From Vibrio sp. JC009 (GTDB taxonomy: Bacteria > Pseudomonadota > Gammaproteobacteria > Enterobacterales > Vibrionaceae), in the NCBI RefSeq assembly GCF_029016485.1, contig NZ_CP092106.1, positions 248,001 through 312,000 of the forward strand: DNA of 64,000 nucleotides. The letters are read 5' to 3'. The notes beneath the pieces are model-generated. The model saw only the letters and a list, made by a program, of their open reading frames with translations. It had not been told where the DNA came from and ran no database searches. Positions 42,299-51,780 of this stretch are shown here, one piece after another; position 1 is the stretch's first letter; each line of letters starts with the position of its first letter. The position numbers and the translations under genes are program-made.

Positions 42299-43291
42299 AT
42301 GCAGGGTTCTGTAACAGAATTTCTTAAGCCACGTCTTGTTGACATCGAACAGATCAACACGACACATGCGAAAGTAACTCTTGAGCCGTTAGAGCGTGGC
42401 TTTGGCCATACTCTAGGTAACGCGCTTCGTCGTATTCTTCTATCTTCTATGCCGGGTTGTGCCGTAACAGAAGTTGAGATTGAAGGCGTATTGCACGAGT
42501 ACAGCACTAAGGAAGGTGTTCAGGAAGATATTCTTGAAATCCTTCTAAACCTTAAAGGTTTGGCAGTACGCGTTGCAGAAGGCAAAGATGAAGTGTTTAT
42601 TACACTGAACAAATCAGGCTCAGGCCCTGTTGTTGCAGGTGACATCACCCACGATGGTGATGTAGAGATCGCTAACCCGGAACACGTTATTTGTCACCTA
42701 ACGGATGACAACGCTGAGATCGCAATGCGTATCAAGGTTGAGCGTGGTCGTGGTTATGTTCCGTCTTCTGCTCGTATCCATACTGAAGAAGATGAGCGTC
42801 CTATCGGTCGTCTGCTTGTTGACGCAACTTACAGCCCAGTAGACAAAATTGCCTACTCTGTAGAAGCGGCACGTGTTGAGCAGCGTACTGACCTGGATAA
42901 GCTTGTTATCGATATGGAAACGAATGGTACTCTGGAACCTGAGGAAGCTATCCGTCGCGCAGCTACTATCCTAGCTGAGCAACTGGATGCGTTCGTAGAT
43001 CTTCGTGATGTACGTGTACCTGAGGAGAAGGAAGAGAAGCCAGAATTCGATCCGATCCTACTGCGTCCTGTAGACGATCTTGAACTAACAGTTCGCTCTG
43101 CTAACTGTCTGAAAGCAGAAGCGATTCACTACATCGGTGATCTTGTACAGCGTACAGAAGTTGAACTTCTGAAGACGCCTAACCTTGGTAAGAAATCTCT
43201 TACTGAGATCAAGGACGTTCTTGCTTCTCGCGGTCTTTCTCTTGGCATGCGCCTTGAGAACTGGCCACCAGCATCAATCGCTGAAGATTAA
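42299..43291 (+). CDS. rpoA: RNA polymerase alpha subunit
   Basis: A 330-residue protein. The N-terminal dimerisation domain ([19 protein letters not shown]) and the C-terminal DNA-binding domain ([43 protein letters not shown]) are both complete. The C-terminal domain binds UP elements and activators such as CRP. Between rpsD and rplQ, as usual. Confidence 0.98.
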   Translation: MQGSVTEFLKPRLVDIEQINTTHAKVTLEPLERGFGHTLGNALRRILLSSMPGCAVTEVEIEGVLHEYSTKEGVQEDILEILLNLKGLAVRVAEGKDEVFITLNKSGSGPVVAGDITHDGDVEIANPEHVICHLTDDNAEIAMRIKVERGRGYVPSSARIHTEEDERPIGRLLVDATYSPVDKIAYSVEAARVEQRTDLDKLVIDMETNGTLEPEEAIRRAATILAEQLDAFVDLRDVRVPEEKEEKPEFDPILLRPVDDLELTVRSANCLKAEAIHYIGDLVQRTEVELLKTPNLGKKSLTEIKDVLASRGLSLGMRLENWPPASIAED

Positions 43292-43314
43292 TCGATAATA
43301 GTTAGAAGGATTAG

Positions 43315-43698
<384 letters not shown>

Positions 43699-43718
43699 TC
43701 GTCATGTTCGAAAGAATA

Positions 43719-43747
43719 AAAAAACCGGGCCTTGGCCCGGTTTTTTT
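43719..43747 (+). terminator. Rho-independent terminator of the alpha operon
   Basis: AACCGGGCC and GGCCCGGTT pair around TT, between an A-run and a T-run, making it usable in both directions. It ends the alpha transcript. Confidence 0.92.
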
Positions 43748-43760
43748 ATGTCTGGAATCT

Positions 43761-43867
43761 AGGGGGGATGAGGACGGACTTCGCCCTTGAGAGAAGTAGG
43801 ACTATCGGTTAGAGTTTCCCATAGCCCCATAGCCCCATAGCCCCATAGCCCCATAGCCCCATAGCCC
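43761..43867. repeat. ATAGCCCC repeat element, copy with 5 octamers
   Basis: GGGGGGATGAGG and the hairpin core CGGACTTCGCCCTTGAG precede a short linker and five complete ATAGCCCC octamers (43821-43860) plus a partial unit to 43867. Same layout as the ATAACCCC elements, but the unit has G for A. It separates convergent rplQ and the metY-type gene. Confidence 0.85.
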
Positions 43868-43871
43868 AAAA

Positions 43872-45140
43872 CTATGCCTTAAGTGCCTGATCCAAGTCTT
43901 CCAGAATATCATCAATATGCTCAATCCCCACCGAAAGTCGAATCATCTCCGGCGTAACCCCCGCTTGTTTCTGCTCGGCTTCATCTAGCTGGCGGTGAGT
44001 TGTTGATGCCGGGTGGCACGCGAGAGATTTGGCATCGCCAATGTTTACCAGTCGCTTGAATATCTTCAGTGCATCGTAGAAGCGAACGCCTGCGTCATAA
44101 CCATCTTTAAGGCCGAAAGACAGGATGGATGATGGCTTACCTTTCATGTATTTCTGAGCAAGTGGATAAAACTCTGAGTCTTCAAGACCTGCGTAGCTTA
44201 CCCAGCTAACTTTCTCATGATTCTTCAAAAACTCAGCGACTTTCATTGCATTCTCACAATGGCGTTCCATGCGAAGAGACAGGGTCTCAAGGCCTTGAAG
44301 CAGCATAAAGGCATTCATTGGTGATAGTGCTGAACCGGTGTTTCTGAGTGGTACAGTACGGGCACGACCGATAAAGGCTGCTTCACCAAACGCTTCTGCA
44401 TAAACAACGCCGTGGTAAGACGGTTCTGGCTGGTTAAATACAGGGAAGCGCTCTTTGTGTTCTGCCCACGGGAATTTGCCGGAATCGATAATCATACCGC
44501 CAAGGCTTGTGCCGTGACCACCTACGTATTTCGTTAGTGAATGTACAACGATGTCAGCACCAAACTCGATTGGCTTGCAAACTGCCGGAGAGGCTACCGT
44601 GTTGTCTACAACTACAGGTACTCCCTGAGCGTGTGCAAGCTCTGCAATTTTCTCCAGATCGACAATGTTACCTGCCGGGTTACCAATAGACTCACAGTAG
44701 ACTGCTTTAGTCTTATCATCGATTAGTTCAGCAAGACTTTCCGGTTTATCATCTTTTGCAAACTTAACTTCGATACCCATGCTTGGGAACATATGGGCAA
44801 ACAGAGTGTAAGTACCACCATATAGTTGTGGCGTTGATACAATATTATCCCCTGCTTGTGCCAGAGTCAGGATTGCATAATGAATAGCTGAGCTACCGGC
44901 ACTAACCGCAAGACCAGCAATACCACCTTCCAGAGCGGCCATACGCTTTTCCAGCACATCGTTGGTTGGGTTCATGATACGAGTGTAGATATTCCCCGGA
45001 ACTTCCAGGTTAAAAAGATCCGCACCGTGTTGAGCGTTATCAAATTCGTAAGCTACGGTTTGGTAAATTGGTGTAGCAACGGATTTAGTTGTCGGGTCGG
45101 TTTCGTATCCGTAATGGATGGAAAGGGTTTCGTCTTTCAT
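43872..45140 (-). CDS. metY: O-acetylhomoserine sulfhydrylase (Cys/Met PLP enzyme)
   Basis: A 422-residue Cys/Met metabolism PLP enzyme. The PLP lysine is in HSLTKYVGGHGTSLGG; pocket residues include SAGSSAIHYAI and NIYTRIMNPTNDVLEKR. The MetY type makes homocysteine from O-acetylhomoserine and sulfide. Length and lack of a gamma-synthase pattern support MetY over MetB, but exact substrate is inferred. The ATG at 45140 follows AAGGAAGAG; the open frame to 45254 reads through repeat sequence. Repeats of the octamer type lie on both sides of the gene. Confidence 0.88.
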   Translation of the reverse strand: MKDETLSIHYGYETDPTTKSVATPIYQTVAYEFDNAQHGADLFNLEVPGNIYTRIMNPTNDVLEKRMAALEGGIAGLAVSAGSSAIHYAILTLAQAGDNIVSTPQLYGGTYTLFAHMFPSMGIEVKFAKDDKPESLAELIDDKTKAVYCESIGNPAGNIVDLEKIAELAHAQGVPVVVDNTVASPAVCKPIEFGADIVVHSLTKYVGGHGTSLGGMIIDSGKFPWAEHKERFPVFNQPEPSYHGVVYAEAFGEAAFIGRARTVPLRNTGSALSPMNAFMLLQGLETLSLRMERHCENAMKVAEFLKNHEKVSWVSYAGLEDSEFYPLAQKYMKGKPSSILSFGLKDGYDAGVRFYDALKIFKRLVNIGDAKSLACHPASTTHRQLDEAEQKQAGVTPEMIRLSVGIEHIDDILEDLDQALKA

Positions 45141-45165
45141 TTTAGTTTTCTCTTCCTTGGATGAA

Positions 45166-45180
45166 TCTGACTTGGTCAGA
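45166..45180. promoter_or_regulatory. Short inverted repeat before the metY-type gene
   Basis: TCTGAC TTG GTCAGA is a perfect 6-bp inverted repeat 26 bases before the start codon. It could be a regulator site or leader hairpin. It is not a recognisable MetJ box array (AGACGTCT), and I see no SAM riboswitch. Confidence 0.3.
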
Positions 45181-45207
45181 CAGGATGGCATAAAAGGGGG
45201 CGGGAGT

Positions 45208-45240
45208 ACATAACCCCATAGCCCCATAGCCTTTATAACC
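45208..45240. repeat. Short ATAACCCC/ATAGCCCC repeat remnant
   Basis: The stretch reads ACATAACCCCATAGCCCC followed by ATAGCC and TTTATAACCCC. It mixes both octamer types and has no hairpin core. It lies between the DUF2780-like gene end and the metY-type gene start. Confidence 0.7.
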
Positions 45241-45241
45241 C

Positions 45242-45751
45242 CTAAACTCCCCAAAGACTGCTAAGAGATCCCAACAACCCCGCCGACGCTCCTTGCCCGG
45301 TAAGATACTGAAGAATTACAGGAGCAAACTGGCTAACCATTGAAGAACTTAATCCGAGGTTACTGAAGATATTGCCTACAGCGCTCAGGTCTGTAGCTGT
45401 GCTCATCAAACCCGGCGTTGAGTTTTGTAGTGAACTCATGCCAGGAATAAGGCTTGTCAGCTCGCTTGATTGGGAGCCGGATAAAGAGTTGGAAGCCAGG
45501 GCTAATAGGGCACCTGCGCCCCCTGTAGCCTGAACGGGGCTAACGTCACTAAACTGGCTGGTTAATGCACTGACGATAGGAGAGTCGGGCTGCGCCTGAA
45601 CCTGGCCGGTAAAGTTTTCTACCAGACCTGTAATGGCACCAGTATCGATTGCCGGGGCTTTGTCGGAAGAACCACCTAAGTTAAACAGAGCGTAGCTTGG
45701 CATTGAAACTACCAGAGCACCAAGAAGCATTGAGTATTTCATCATTTTCAT
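45242..45751 (-). CDS. DUF2780-like (VcgC/VcgE family) secreted or envelope protein
   Basis: A 169-residue protein with a signal peptide (MKMMKYSMLLGALVVSMPSYALF). The mature part is rich in Ser, Gly and Leu (SNSLSGSQSSELTSLIPGMSSL) with hydrophobic helices. It resembles DUF2780, a Vibrio family of unknown function. The ATG has a second Met three residues later; either could be used. The stop immediately follows the repeat remnant at 45208-45240. Confidence 0.7.
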   Translation of the reverse strand: MKMMKYSMLLGALVVSMPSYALFNLGGSSDKAPAIDTGAITGLVENFTGQVQAQPDSPIVSALTSQFSDVSPVQATGGAGALLALASNSLSGSQSSELTSLIPGMSSLQNSTPGLMSTATDLSAVGNIFSNLGLSSSMVSQFAPVILQYLTGQGASAGLLGSLSSLWGV

Positions 45752-45806
45752 ATTTTCAGTCCTTGAAGAAGCAGAGAATTACGCTCTTTTAGTTTACGCT
45801 AACCAC

Positions 45807-45838
45807 AAAAAAAGCGATGCATCAGCACCGCTTTTTTA
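45807..45838 (-). terminator. Rho-independent terminator of fklB
   Basis: AAGCGGTGC and GCATCGCTT pair on the minus strand around TGAT, with a T-run after it. It lies 28 bases after the fklB stop. Confidence 0.8.
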
Positions 45839-45865
45839 AATTCTCGCTCGTTATTGAGACTGATA

Positions 45866-46486
45866 TTAAAGAATATCCAGTAGCTCAACTTCGAATACTA
45901 GAGCTGCATATGGAGGGATAGCAGCACCTGCGCCACGCTCTCCGTATGCAAGATCCTGAGGGATGTATAGTTTCCACTTAGAACCAACAGGCATTAGCTG
46001 AAGTGCTTCAACCCAGCCCTTGATAACACCAGTTACAGGGAATTCAGCAGGCTGACCGCGAGATACAGAGCTGTCGAATACAGTACCGTCAGTTAGCTCA
46101 CCGTGGTAGTGAACACGTACTTGCTTGTCAGAAGTCGGGATTTCACCAGTACCTTCAGTGATTACTTCGTACTGCAGGCCAGACTCAAGAACAGTGACTT
46201 CCGGACGTAGTGCGTTGTCTTTCAGGAAAGCTTCGCCGTCAGCAGCTGCTGCTTTTGCAGCTTCAGCACGTGCAGCTTCAGCGCGCTGGTGAAGGTCCTG
46301 AAGTGCAGCGTTGATTTCATCAACTTCAATTTCTGGCATGTCGCCAGTTAGTGCCGTTGCGATACCTTTTGCGATAGCGTCAACGTTAAGGCCTTCAAGA
46401 CCACTTCCAGCAAGTTGCTGACCCATCTGCAGGCCAATACCGTAGCTAGCTTTCTGCTCTACAGTCTCTAGTTTGATTTCAGACAT
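45866..46486 (-). CDS. fklB: FKBP-type peptidyl-prolyl isomerase FklB
   Basis: A 206-residue protein, same length as E. coli FKBP22. Residues 1-95 form the helical dimerisation domain ([32 protein letters not shown]); residues 110-206 the FKBP domain ([47 protein letters not shown]). No signal peptide, so it is cytoplasmic, unlike FkpA at 21691. It has its own terminator and is divergent from the OapA-like gene. Confidence 0.94.
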   Translation of the reverse strand: MSEIKLETVEQKASYGIGLQMGQQLAGSGLEGLNVDAIAKGIATALTGDMPEIEVDEINAALQDLHQRAEAARAEAAKAAAADGEAFLKDNALRPEVTVLESGLQYEVITEGTGEIPTSDKQVRVHYHGELTDGTVFDSSVSRGQPAEFPVTGVIKGWVEALQLMPVGSKWKLYIPQDLAYGERGAGAAIPPYAALVFEVELLDIL

Positions 46487-46728
46487 TTTGTCTCTCTTTA
46501 TTTACTTGAGTAGAAAGGCCAAAGAATAGCAGCAATACAATGGATTAGAAACCGTGTTAGCCAAGAAGTGGCTTAATTGTTGGTGAAAGCGTGAATATGT
46601 GAGACTGAGGTGAAAAAGAAAGTCAGAATCGTGCATGAATTGCCGCTCTGTCTGTATTCTTTTCTCAGGAATCCATATAATCTAATCAGCTATCAGTGAA
46701 TCTTTTGCTTAGTAAGGGAATGTAGGAC

Positions 46729-47289
46729 ATGAGTCGTCGGAACAGGAAGAAAAAGCAGACCAGCTCTCTTGATGATATTAAGGGCAGCTTAGGTAGTCTC
46801 GACAAAGAGAGATTGACCGGATTCTGGTATGGACTGCCCAATTTCCACCGTCGCGCACTGATGGTTTTAGTTCCGCTCTTTCTGATTCTGTTAGTGGTTC
46901 CTTTCCCTGAGTCAGGTGAAACCAGTCAGCCTGTTGCGGAGCCAAAACCGACAGAAAGAGTGACGGTTAGTGTTAACACCGATAGCCTGAGCCAGCAAAG
47001 GGAAGAAGGCAAAAAGGTTGTAAATACCAAAGGCTGGAAAGAGTACACGGTTCAGTCCGGTGATACGCTTGCTAAGGTCTTCAGAAGCAACCAACTGCCT
47101 ATGACTGACTTAAATGCTCTGGTGGCAATAGAAGGCCTGGATAAACCTCTAAGTAAAATCAAGCAGGGCCAGCTTATTCGCTATAAGCTGACCTCTGAAG
47201 GCAACGTCGATATTCTTCAGCTTGAGAAACAGGGGACATCGGTGATGTTTTTCCGTCTTTCTGAAGGTGGGTTTGGAAGAAGTAAGTAA
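46729..47289 (+). CDS. OapA/YtfB-like protein with LysM-type domain
   Basis: A 186-residue inner-membrane-anchored protein. A basic cytoplasmic N-terminus (MSRRNRKKKQ) leads to a segment with the OapA N-terminal motif (FWYGLPNFHRRALMVLVPLFLILLVV, about residues 33-58) that spans the membrane. A LysM-like domain follows (KEYTVQSGDTLAKVFRSNQLPMTDLNALVAIEG, from about residue 104). Related E. coli YtfB localises to the division site through glycan binding. A GGGAATG precedes the start. Confidence 0.82.
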   Translation: MSRRNRKKKQTSSLDDIKGSLGSLDKERLTGFWYGLPNFHRRALMVLVPLFLILLVVPFPESGETSQPVAEPKPTERVTVSVNTDSLSQQREEGKKVVNTKGWKEYTVQSGDTLAKVFRSNQLPMTDLNALVAIEGLDKPLSKIKQGQLIRYKLTSEGNVDILQLEKQGTSVMFFRLSEGGFGRSK

Positions 47290-47330
47290 TACGCTAGCTA
47301 TCAGCAGCTATCTGTGTTAGTGAGCACCAA

Positions 47331-47783
47331 CTATTTTTCTAGCCTCATATCTAAGTGTGGGATATCATCTTCAAGGTAGCTTTCTGTGTAAGCTCTAAAC
47401 CCATGCTTTTCATAGAAGGATCTCAGGTATTCCTGCGCCTGAATATCGATACTTTGGCCTGGCCAGAGTACTTCGCACTGCTCAAGAGCTGCGCTCATTA
47501 GTTTATGTCCCAGCCCATTTCCTCTTGCTGTCTGTTTACTGGCAAAGCGGCCAATAGAGACATTGTCGAAACTTATGCCAGCCGGTAGTAGTCTTGCGCA
47601 GGCCACTATCTCGTTATCTTTATAGCCGATAAGCTGATAAACCCCTTCGGCCAGATCTTTATTGTCCAGTTCAGGGTAGGGGCAGGTCTGTTCTACAACA
47701 AAGACATCGACGCGTAGTTTTAACAGTTCATACAGTTGGTGAGTGGTGAGCTGATCAAAGCTCAGTAGTTGCCAGGAAATCAT
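47331..47783 (-). CDS. elaA: GNAT N-acetyltransferase, ElaA family
   Basis: A 150-residue GNAT protein (LLKLRVDVFVVEQTCPYPELDNKD; acetyl-CoA loop KQTARGNGLGHKLM). It matches ElaA of E. coli in length and start. The substrate is unknown. It lies 41 bases from the OapA-like gene end (convergent) and next to the TIGR03899-type gene. Confidence 0.88.
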   Translation of the reverse strand: MISWQLLSFDQLTTHQLYELLKLRVDVFVVEQTCPYPELDNKDLAEGVYQLIGYKDNEIVACARLLPAGISFDNVSIGRFASKQTARGNGLGHKLMSAALEQCEVLWPGQSIDIQAQEYLRSFYEKHGFRAYTESYLEDDIPHLDMRLEK

Positions 47784-47857
47784 AATTCTCTTAGGTTTAA
47801 ATTTTATCTGACCGGACAGTTATCAGTCAGAACCAGGAAAAATAAGTGCCGTACAGA

Positions 47858-48772
47858 TTACACCATTTGATCGACAGAGCCACCCTTAGCATCGGACTGA
47901 ACAGTAAACTTCTGGCTAAACAGACCCAAAAGCTGATCGTAGTACTGAGTGTTTGGTTTATTACCAAGCAGTTTACACAACTCATTGCCAACAGGACTGA
48001 AGCGGTAGTAAATAAGCTTTGAGCCTTTGCCCATCGGCATAAGAGAGATAGATTTGCCCTGATAGTTGATGACCAGAGCAGGATCGAATTCGATCTCCCC
48101 TGACTCAAGCTCTGTTCCTAGCAGGATGCCAAGTTCAATAAGCAGCAGCATACCGGAATAAGGAAGCTGAAAAGAGCCCAGGTTAACAGTAGTGCTGGTC
48201 TGTTTGCGGCCAAAGCTGAAGAAGCCTGCCTGAGTTTTAAAGCCCAGTAACAGCTTTTTAGAGTTTTCGCTGCCGAAGCTGCAGGCGAGGGAAGCGGCTC
48301 TTTGCAGTGTCTGTGCCTCTTTAGGCGTCATATCTTTTAACACCTGAAGCGCCTTCATTGAGGTTGAACCGGGATTGGTGATCTCCAGTTTAAGAACCTG
48401 CGCCCATAATTTCTGCATTGATGTGTTATGGATGTCCTGAGCCATGTCAAAGAAGCGGTAGAGCCAGTCCTGATCAGGATCTCCGGCGGTTTCATCCCGG
48501 CAGAAGCCGTGAGTATATTTTACAATTTGCTCAAGGTTTTTCTGTCTCTGCTCCTGTCTCTTCTTTTCCCGGTTAGCCGCCCGGTCGAGCAGAGTTTTCT
48601 CGGGCTTTCCTGGCTGAAGTTGAGCATCAAGGCCAAAGGTCTGAGCAATGCTGACAATCCGGCTTGAACTGTCCTTAATATTACTCTTCTTATTCGCATA
48701 GCTACTCTTCTTTGAGGTCTCTGCTTGATCGATTGTGACAGGTGCTCTTTTCTCAGCCATTGTTTTTCTCAT
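47858..48772 (-). CDS. TIGR03899 family protein
   Basis: A 304-residue protein starting MRKTMAEKRAPVTID. The middle has a charged stretch (DRAANREKKRQEQRQKNLEQIVKYTHG) and a DUF2806-like part (DPDQDWLYRFFDMAQDIHNTSMQKLWAQVLKLEITNPGSTSMKALQVLKDM). This fits TIGR03899, a conserved family of vibrios and relatives with no known role. A second Met at 48760 is an equally good start, since neither has a strong ribosome site. Confidence 0.78.
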   Translation of the reverse strand: MRKTMAEKRAPVTIDQAETSKKSSYANKKSNIKDSSSRIVSIAQTFGLDAQLQPGKPEKTLLDRAANREKKRQEQRQKNLEQIVKYTHGFCRDETAGDPDQDWLYRFFDMAQDIHNTSMQKLWAQVLKLEITNPGSTSMKALQVLKDMTPKEAQTLQRAASLACSFGSENSKKLLLGFKTQAGFFSFGRKQTSTTVNLGSFQLPYSGMLLLIELGILLGTELESGEIEFDPALVINYQGKSISLMPMGKGSKLIYYRFSPVGNELCKLLGNKPNTQYYDQLLGLFSQKFTVQSDAKGGSVDQMV

Positions 48773-48980
48773 TCATAAGTTCGCAAGCCCATAGAAAATG
48801 TACCCAGAAATCACATGATTTTCCACCAGATAAATAAGCTAAGGAGTAATAATTAACGCAAGTTGGAATGTTAAACATGCTGATTAAAGGTTAATTAAAT
48901 ATAAACTTGTTATTAATCAAATTATGAATAGATTAAAAGCACTAAAATCTTGGGCTAAGACTCGCGAAATGTGATTTTTC

Positions 48981-48989
48981 TGATATTAT
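48981..48989 (+). promoter_or_regulatory. Possible extended -10 for the 39-residue peptide gene
   Basis: TGATATTAT matches an extended -10 (TGnTATTAT) 20 bases before the small gene. No clear -35 is seen. Confidence 0.35.
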
Positions 48990-49008
48990 TGATAAGGAAA
49001 TGTTAACA

Positions 49009-49128
49009 ATGTTGGCAAATGCTACAAACCAAAAGGAATTTGGTAAGTTGAGAAAACAATTATCAGTAACGCTATTGTTTGCAGTATATGTGGGGGTTCT
49101 GGCTTACCTGTCCCATTTTATTGCATAA
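49009..49128 (+). CDS. Small single-span membrane protein (39 residues)
   Basis: The ATG at 49009 opens a 39-residue frame: a polar, basic N-terminus (MLANATNQKEFGKLRKQ) followed by one hydrophobic span (about LSVTLLFAVYVGVLAYL) and SHFIA. AAGGA at 48995-48999 is about 9 bases upstream. An in-frame ATG at 49000 is nearer and less likely. It is the only plus-strand frame between two minus-strand genes, and its basic-inside, hydrophobic-span layout is like known small membrane proteins. I do not recognise a family. Confidence 0.6.
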   Translation: MLANATNQKEFGKLRKQLSVTLLFAVYVGVLAYLSHFIA

Positions 49129-49149
49129 AGAGACAGATAAGCAGACAGG

Positions 49150-49662
49150 TTACATATCGTCGTACTCTTCCAGAGCGATACCTTCAATAGTATATGCGGA
49201 CTCCGCCTCAAGGCTGTCCGTCATTACATTTTCAGTCTTAAGTGTTCCTATTATATAAACCACATCCCAAAGCTGCTGAACGGGAGCACCTTCTTTAAAG
49301 CGCACGTAGATAATCTGGTTTGGTGGCGGTGGCGGAACATGGATACATGCGCCCAGGAAAGGCACCAGAAGAAACTCGGTTATGACGTTTTCGTCCCCTT
49401 CAAGTGGAATGACAAATCCCGGTATTTTTACCATGCTGCCGTTTAGCTCTGGCCGGACAGCGCCGATTTTTGTTTGTGCTGCAGCATCTCCGCTGTGATC
49501 CTGCACCTGAGGCATACCAAGGTGGTTAAAATTACTTCGTTCACTTTCCGGAATCAAATCCAGCCATTCCAGGCTCAGAATATCTTCATCTGCTGCCGCA
49601 ATTGATAGTCCGGGAACTAAGCTTGTGAACAGAAGTGATAGAATTAATAATATCTTTCTCAT
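49150..49662 (-). CDS. DUF3299 domain protein (zinc-uptake operon, last gene)
   Basis: A 170-residue protein with a signal peptide (MRKILLILSLLFTSLVPGLSIAAADE). The mature part has the DUF3299 pattern (VKIPGFVIPLEGDENVITEFLLVPFLGACIHVPPPPPNQIIYV). A conserved Cys-x-His and the proline run suggest a metal or cell-envelope role. It is downstream of an ABC permease and ATPase and a ZrgA-like protein, all under one Zur-box promoter, so it likely helps zinc uptake. This is inference. Confidence 0.8.
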   Translation of the reverse strand: MRKILLILSLLFTSLVPGLSIAAADEDILSLEWLDLIPESERSNFNHLGMPQVQDHSGDAAAQTKIGAVRPELNGSMVKIPGFVIPLEGDENVITEFLLVPFLGACIHVPPPPPNQIIYVRFKEGAPVQQLWDVVYIIGTLKTENVMTDSLEAESAYTIEGIALEEYDDM

Positions 49663-49684
49663 TGTTTATCCATAAAATTTTATA

Positions 49685-50944
49685 TTAAATCCGGATAGTC
49701 ATGCCGTCTGTCAGCGACTGGCGATATGCTCTGAATGCCGGTATAAAGCCAATAATAATTCCCGCAAGCTGCACCAGTCCCAGCAACAGCCATTCATAGC
49801 TGCTGATGGCTGAAAGCTCAATGCTGATTCCGTAGAGCTCTCTTATCACAGGCTGAATTAGAGCCAGCACTGCATACAGAATTATCACACCGGTCACTAT
49901 ACCAGCAAAAGTCAGTGAGCTGGCCTCACTAACCAGAAGGGCAAATATATGCTTAGGCCTTGCCCCCATTGCCCTGAGAATCGCCATCTCTCGTCGCCGC
50001 TCCTGAAGGCTGGTTAAAAGGCTGCTTAACATGCCCAGCAACCCCGCAATAACAACAAATCCGGATACCGCCATCAGGGCCTGCTCAGCCACAGACATCA
50101 TACCCCATAGCTCATGTAAGGCAATGCCGGGCAGAATGGCACTAAGAGGCTCTTTTCTGTAGGTATTTATCTGTCTTTGCAACTTAAAGGTATGAATTTT
50201 TGATTTCAGACCCAATAACATTGCGGTGACTTGTCCCGGCTGGAACTCGCGGCTCATGAGCTCCTCTGCTGCGGGCGTGTTGCCCATATTGGCTCCTGAT
50301 TCCCAGCCAACATGAATAGCCTCAATGGCTTCCAGTGAAACATGAACGGTTTTATCCACCGGCGTGCCTGTTGGCGCCAGAATACCCACGACTTTAAACG
50401 GGAGCGTATCGTGGCGGCTAAATCCCACATCACTGATGCCGTGGGCAATAATGATTTCAGTACCTATTTTATAGCCAAGCTCCTGAGCAACGTCCGCTCC
50501 AAGAACGGTTTCAAAAAGCCCGGAAAACTGGCGCCCCTGCTGCATTTCCAGAGGCTGTTTCCTGCCGTATTTAAAGAACTTAAAGTAGTCCAGGTTGGTG
50601 CCCATTACCCGGAATCCCCGGTGAGAGTCACCCAGTGAGATAGGGATTGCCCACTTAACGGATTTGTTAGTGCTGAACTCCTCAAAGCTTTTCCAGTCGA
50701 TGTTGGCGGTGGCATTACCAATTCTGAATACGGAATAGAGCAGCAGGTTAACCGAGCCGGATCTGGCTCCGACGATCAAGTCAGTGCCGGAAATGGTATT
50801 GGCAAAGCTGCTTTTGGCCTGGGTTCTGATTCTTTCAACGCCCAGCAGAAGCACCACTGAAATGGCGACGGTCAGGATTGTCAGAATAGCCGTTGCTTTC
50901 CGGTTGGTTAAACTCTTCCATGCTAAATGTGCTGTTGCTTTCAC
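49685..50944 (-). CDS. ABC transporter permease, FtsX/MacB type (zinc-uptake operon)
   Basis: A 419-residue permease. One membrane helix near residues 18-37 (ATAILTILTVAISVVLLLG) is followed by a large extracytoplasmic domain (about residues 50-270). Three more helices lie at about 290-315, 340-365 and 390-405, with QERRREMAILRAMGARPKHIF between. This is the FtsX/MacB mechanotransmission topology. Its ATG overlaps the ATPase stop by four bases. As part of a Zur-regulated set it probably acts with the ZrgA-like protein. Confidence 0.85.
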   Translation of the reverse strand: MKATAHLAWKSLTNRKATAILTILTVAISVVLLLGVERIRTQAKSSFANTISGTDLIVGARSGSVNLLLYSVFRIGNATANIDWKSFEEFSTNKSVKWAIPISLGDSHRGFRVMGTNLDYFKFFKYGRKQPLEMQQGRQFSGLFETVLGADVAQELGYKIGTEIIIAHGISDVGFSRHDTLPFKVVGILAPTGTPVDKTVHVSLEAIEAIHVGWESGANMGNTPAAEELMSREFQPGQVTAMLLGLKSKIHTFKLQRQINTYRKEPLSAILPGIALHELWGMMSVAEQALMAVSGFVVIAGLLGMLSSLLTSLQERRREMAILRAMGARPKHIFALLVSEASSLTFAGIVTGVIILYAVLALIQPVIRELYGISIELSAISSYEWLLLGLVQLAGIIIGFIPAFRAYRQSLTDGMTIRI

Positions 50945-51660
50945 CTTATTACCTCCGCCTGTTTGCTAAGAGCCATATGGTTTAGCTCGTTAAGGTTGAT
51001 GGTCCGTTCGAACATGGATTCCAGAGTCGGGTCATGACTGACAAAAATCAGCGTAGAGCCCGCTTTTTCTGCCTCTTCCATCAGCAGTTCGATAAAGGCG
51101 CAGCGGTTGTCAAAGTCCAGGGCAGAGGTTGGCTCGTCTGCAATCAGGATTTCAGGCCTGCCGATGAGAGCCCTTGCAGCTGCTACTCGCTGCTGCTGAC
51201 CAATACTCAGCTCAACGACTGGCTTTTCCAGCAGATCGTCTGTGAGTCTCAGGCGCTTAAGGAGATGCACGGCATTGGCTTTTATATCGCCATCAGCCTG
51301 TGATTTACGTTTTTTAGAGAAGTGGCAGGGCAGAAGAACATTTTCAATTACGGAGAGATAAGGCAGCAGGTTGAACTGCTGAAAGATATAGCCGATATGA
51401 TCCGCCCGGAAACTGTCTCTCTGATTGGATTTCAGGGTGGAAATGTCTTGTCCCAGTATGGAGACCTTGCCTTGCTGGGGCGAGATAATGCCGGTCAGCA
51501 AACTCAGCAGGGTAGATTTGCCGCTGCCGCTGGGGCCTTTGATAAATATGTGTTCTTTTTTTTGAATATTCAGCTGGTCAAAAATAAGCGTCGGTGGCTG
51601 TTTTTCATTCCATCGAAAGCTGATATCAGCCAGAGATACGACCGGTTCGGAACTGCTCAT
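50941..51660 (-). CDS. ABC transporter ATP-binding protein (zinc-uptake operon)
   Basis: A 239-residue ATPase. Walker A is GPSGSGKST, the Q-loop QQFNLLPYL, the signature LSIGQQQRVAAARAL, and Walker B ILIADEPTSALD. It is of the LolD/MacB type and pairs with the permease that overlaps it by four bases. The start is uncertain: ATG codons at 51660 and 51672 are both possible and neither has a strong ribosome site. It is about 120 bases after the ZrgA-like gene on the same strand. Confidence 0.88.
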   Translation of the reverse strand: MSSSEPVVSLADISFRWNEKQPPTLIFDQLNIQKKEHIFIKGPSGSGKSTLLSLLTGIISPQQGKVSILGQDISTLKSNQRDSFRADHIGYIFQQFNLLPYLSVIENVLLPCHFSKKRKSQADGDIKANAVHLLKRLRLTDDLLEKPVVELSIGQQQRVAAARALIGRPEILIADEPTSALDFDNRCAFIELLMEEAEKAGSTLIFVSHDPTLESMFERTINLNELNHMALSKQAEVIR

Positions 51661-51743
51661 TTTTCTGTCCATATGACGTTTGGGGGGACAACGCGTTGTA
51701 AAACCAAATGCTATCTGTGAATTTACAACGCGCTTTAACCAGA

Positions 51744-51766
51744 TTCCCGTTTTCACGGGAATGAGG
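51744..51766. repeat. Short hairpin before the ABC ATPase gene
   Basis: ATTCCCG and CGGGAAT pair around TTTTCA. It is of the same TTCCC/GGGAA type as the REP-like hairpins but with a different loop. It could be a transcript-processing or attenuation hairpin between the ZrgA-like gene and the ATPase. Confidence 0.5.
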
Positions 51767-51780
51767 CTTCTATAAGCAAT

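Noticed and set aside
45141..45240. SAM riboswitch or MetJ boxes before the metY-type gene
   Set aside because: The conserved SAM aptamer blocks and tandem AGACGTCT boxes are absent; only a short palindrome is seen.
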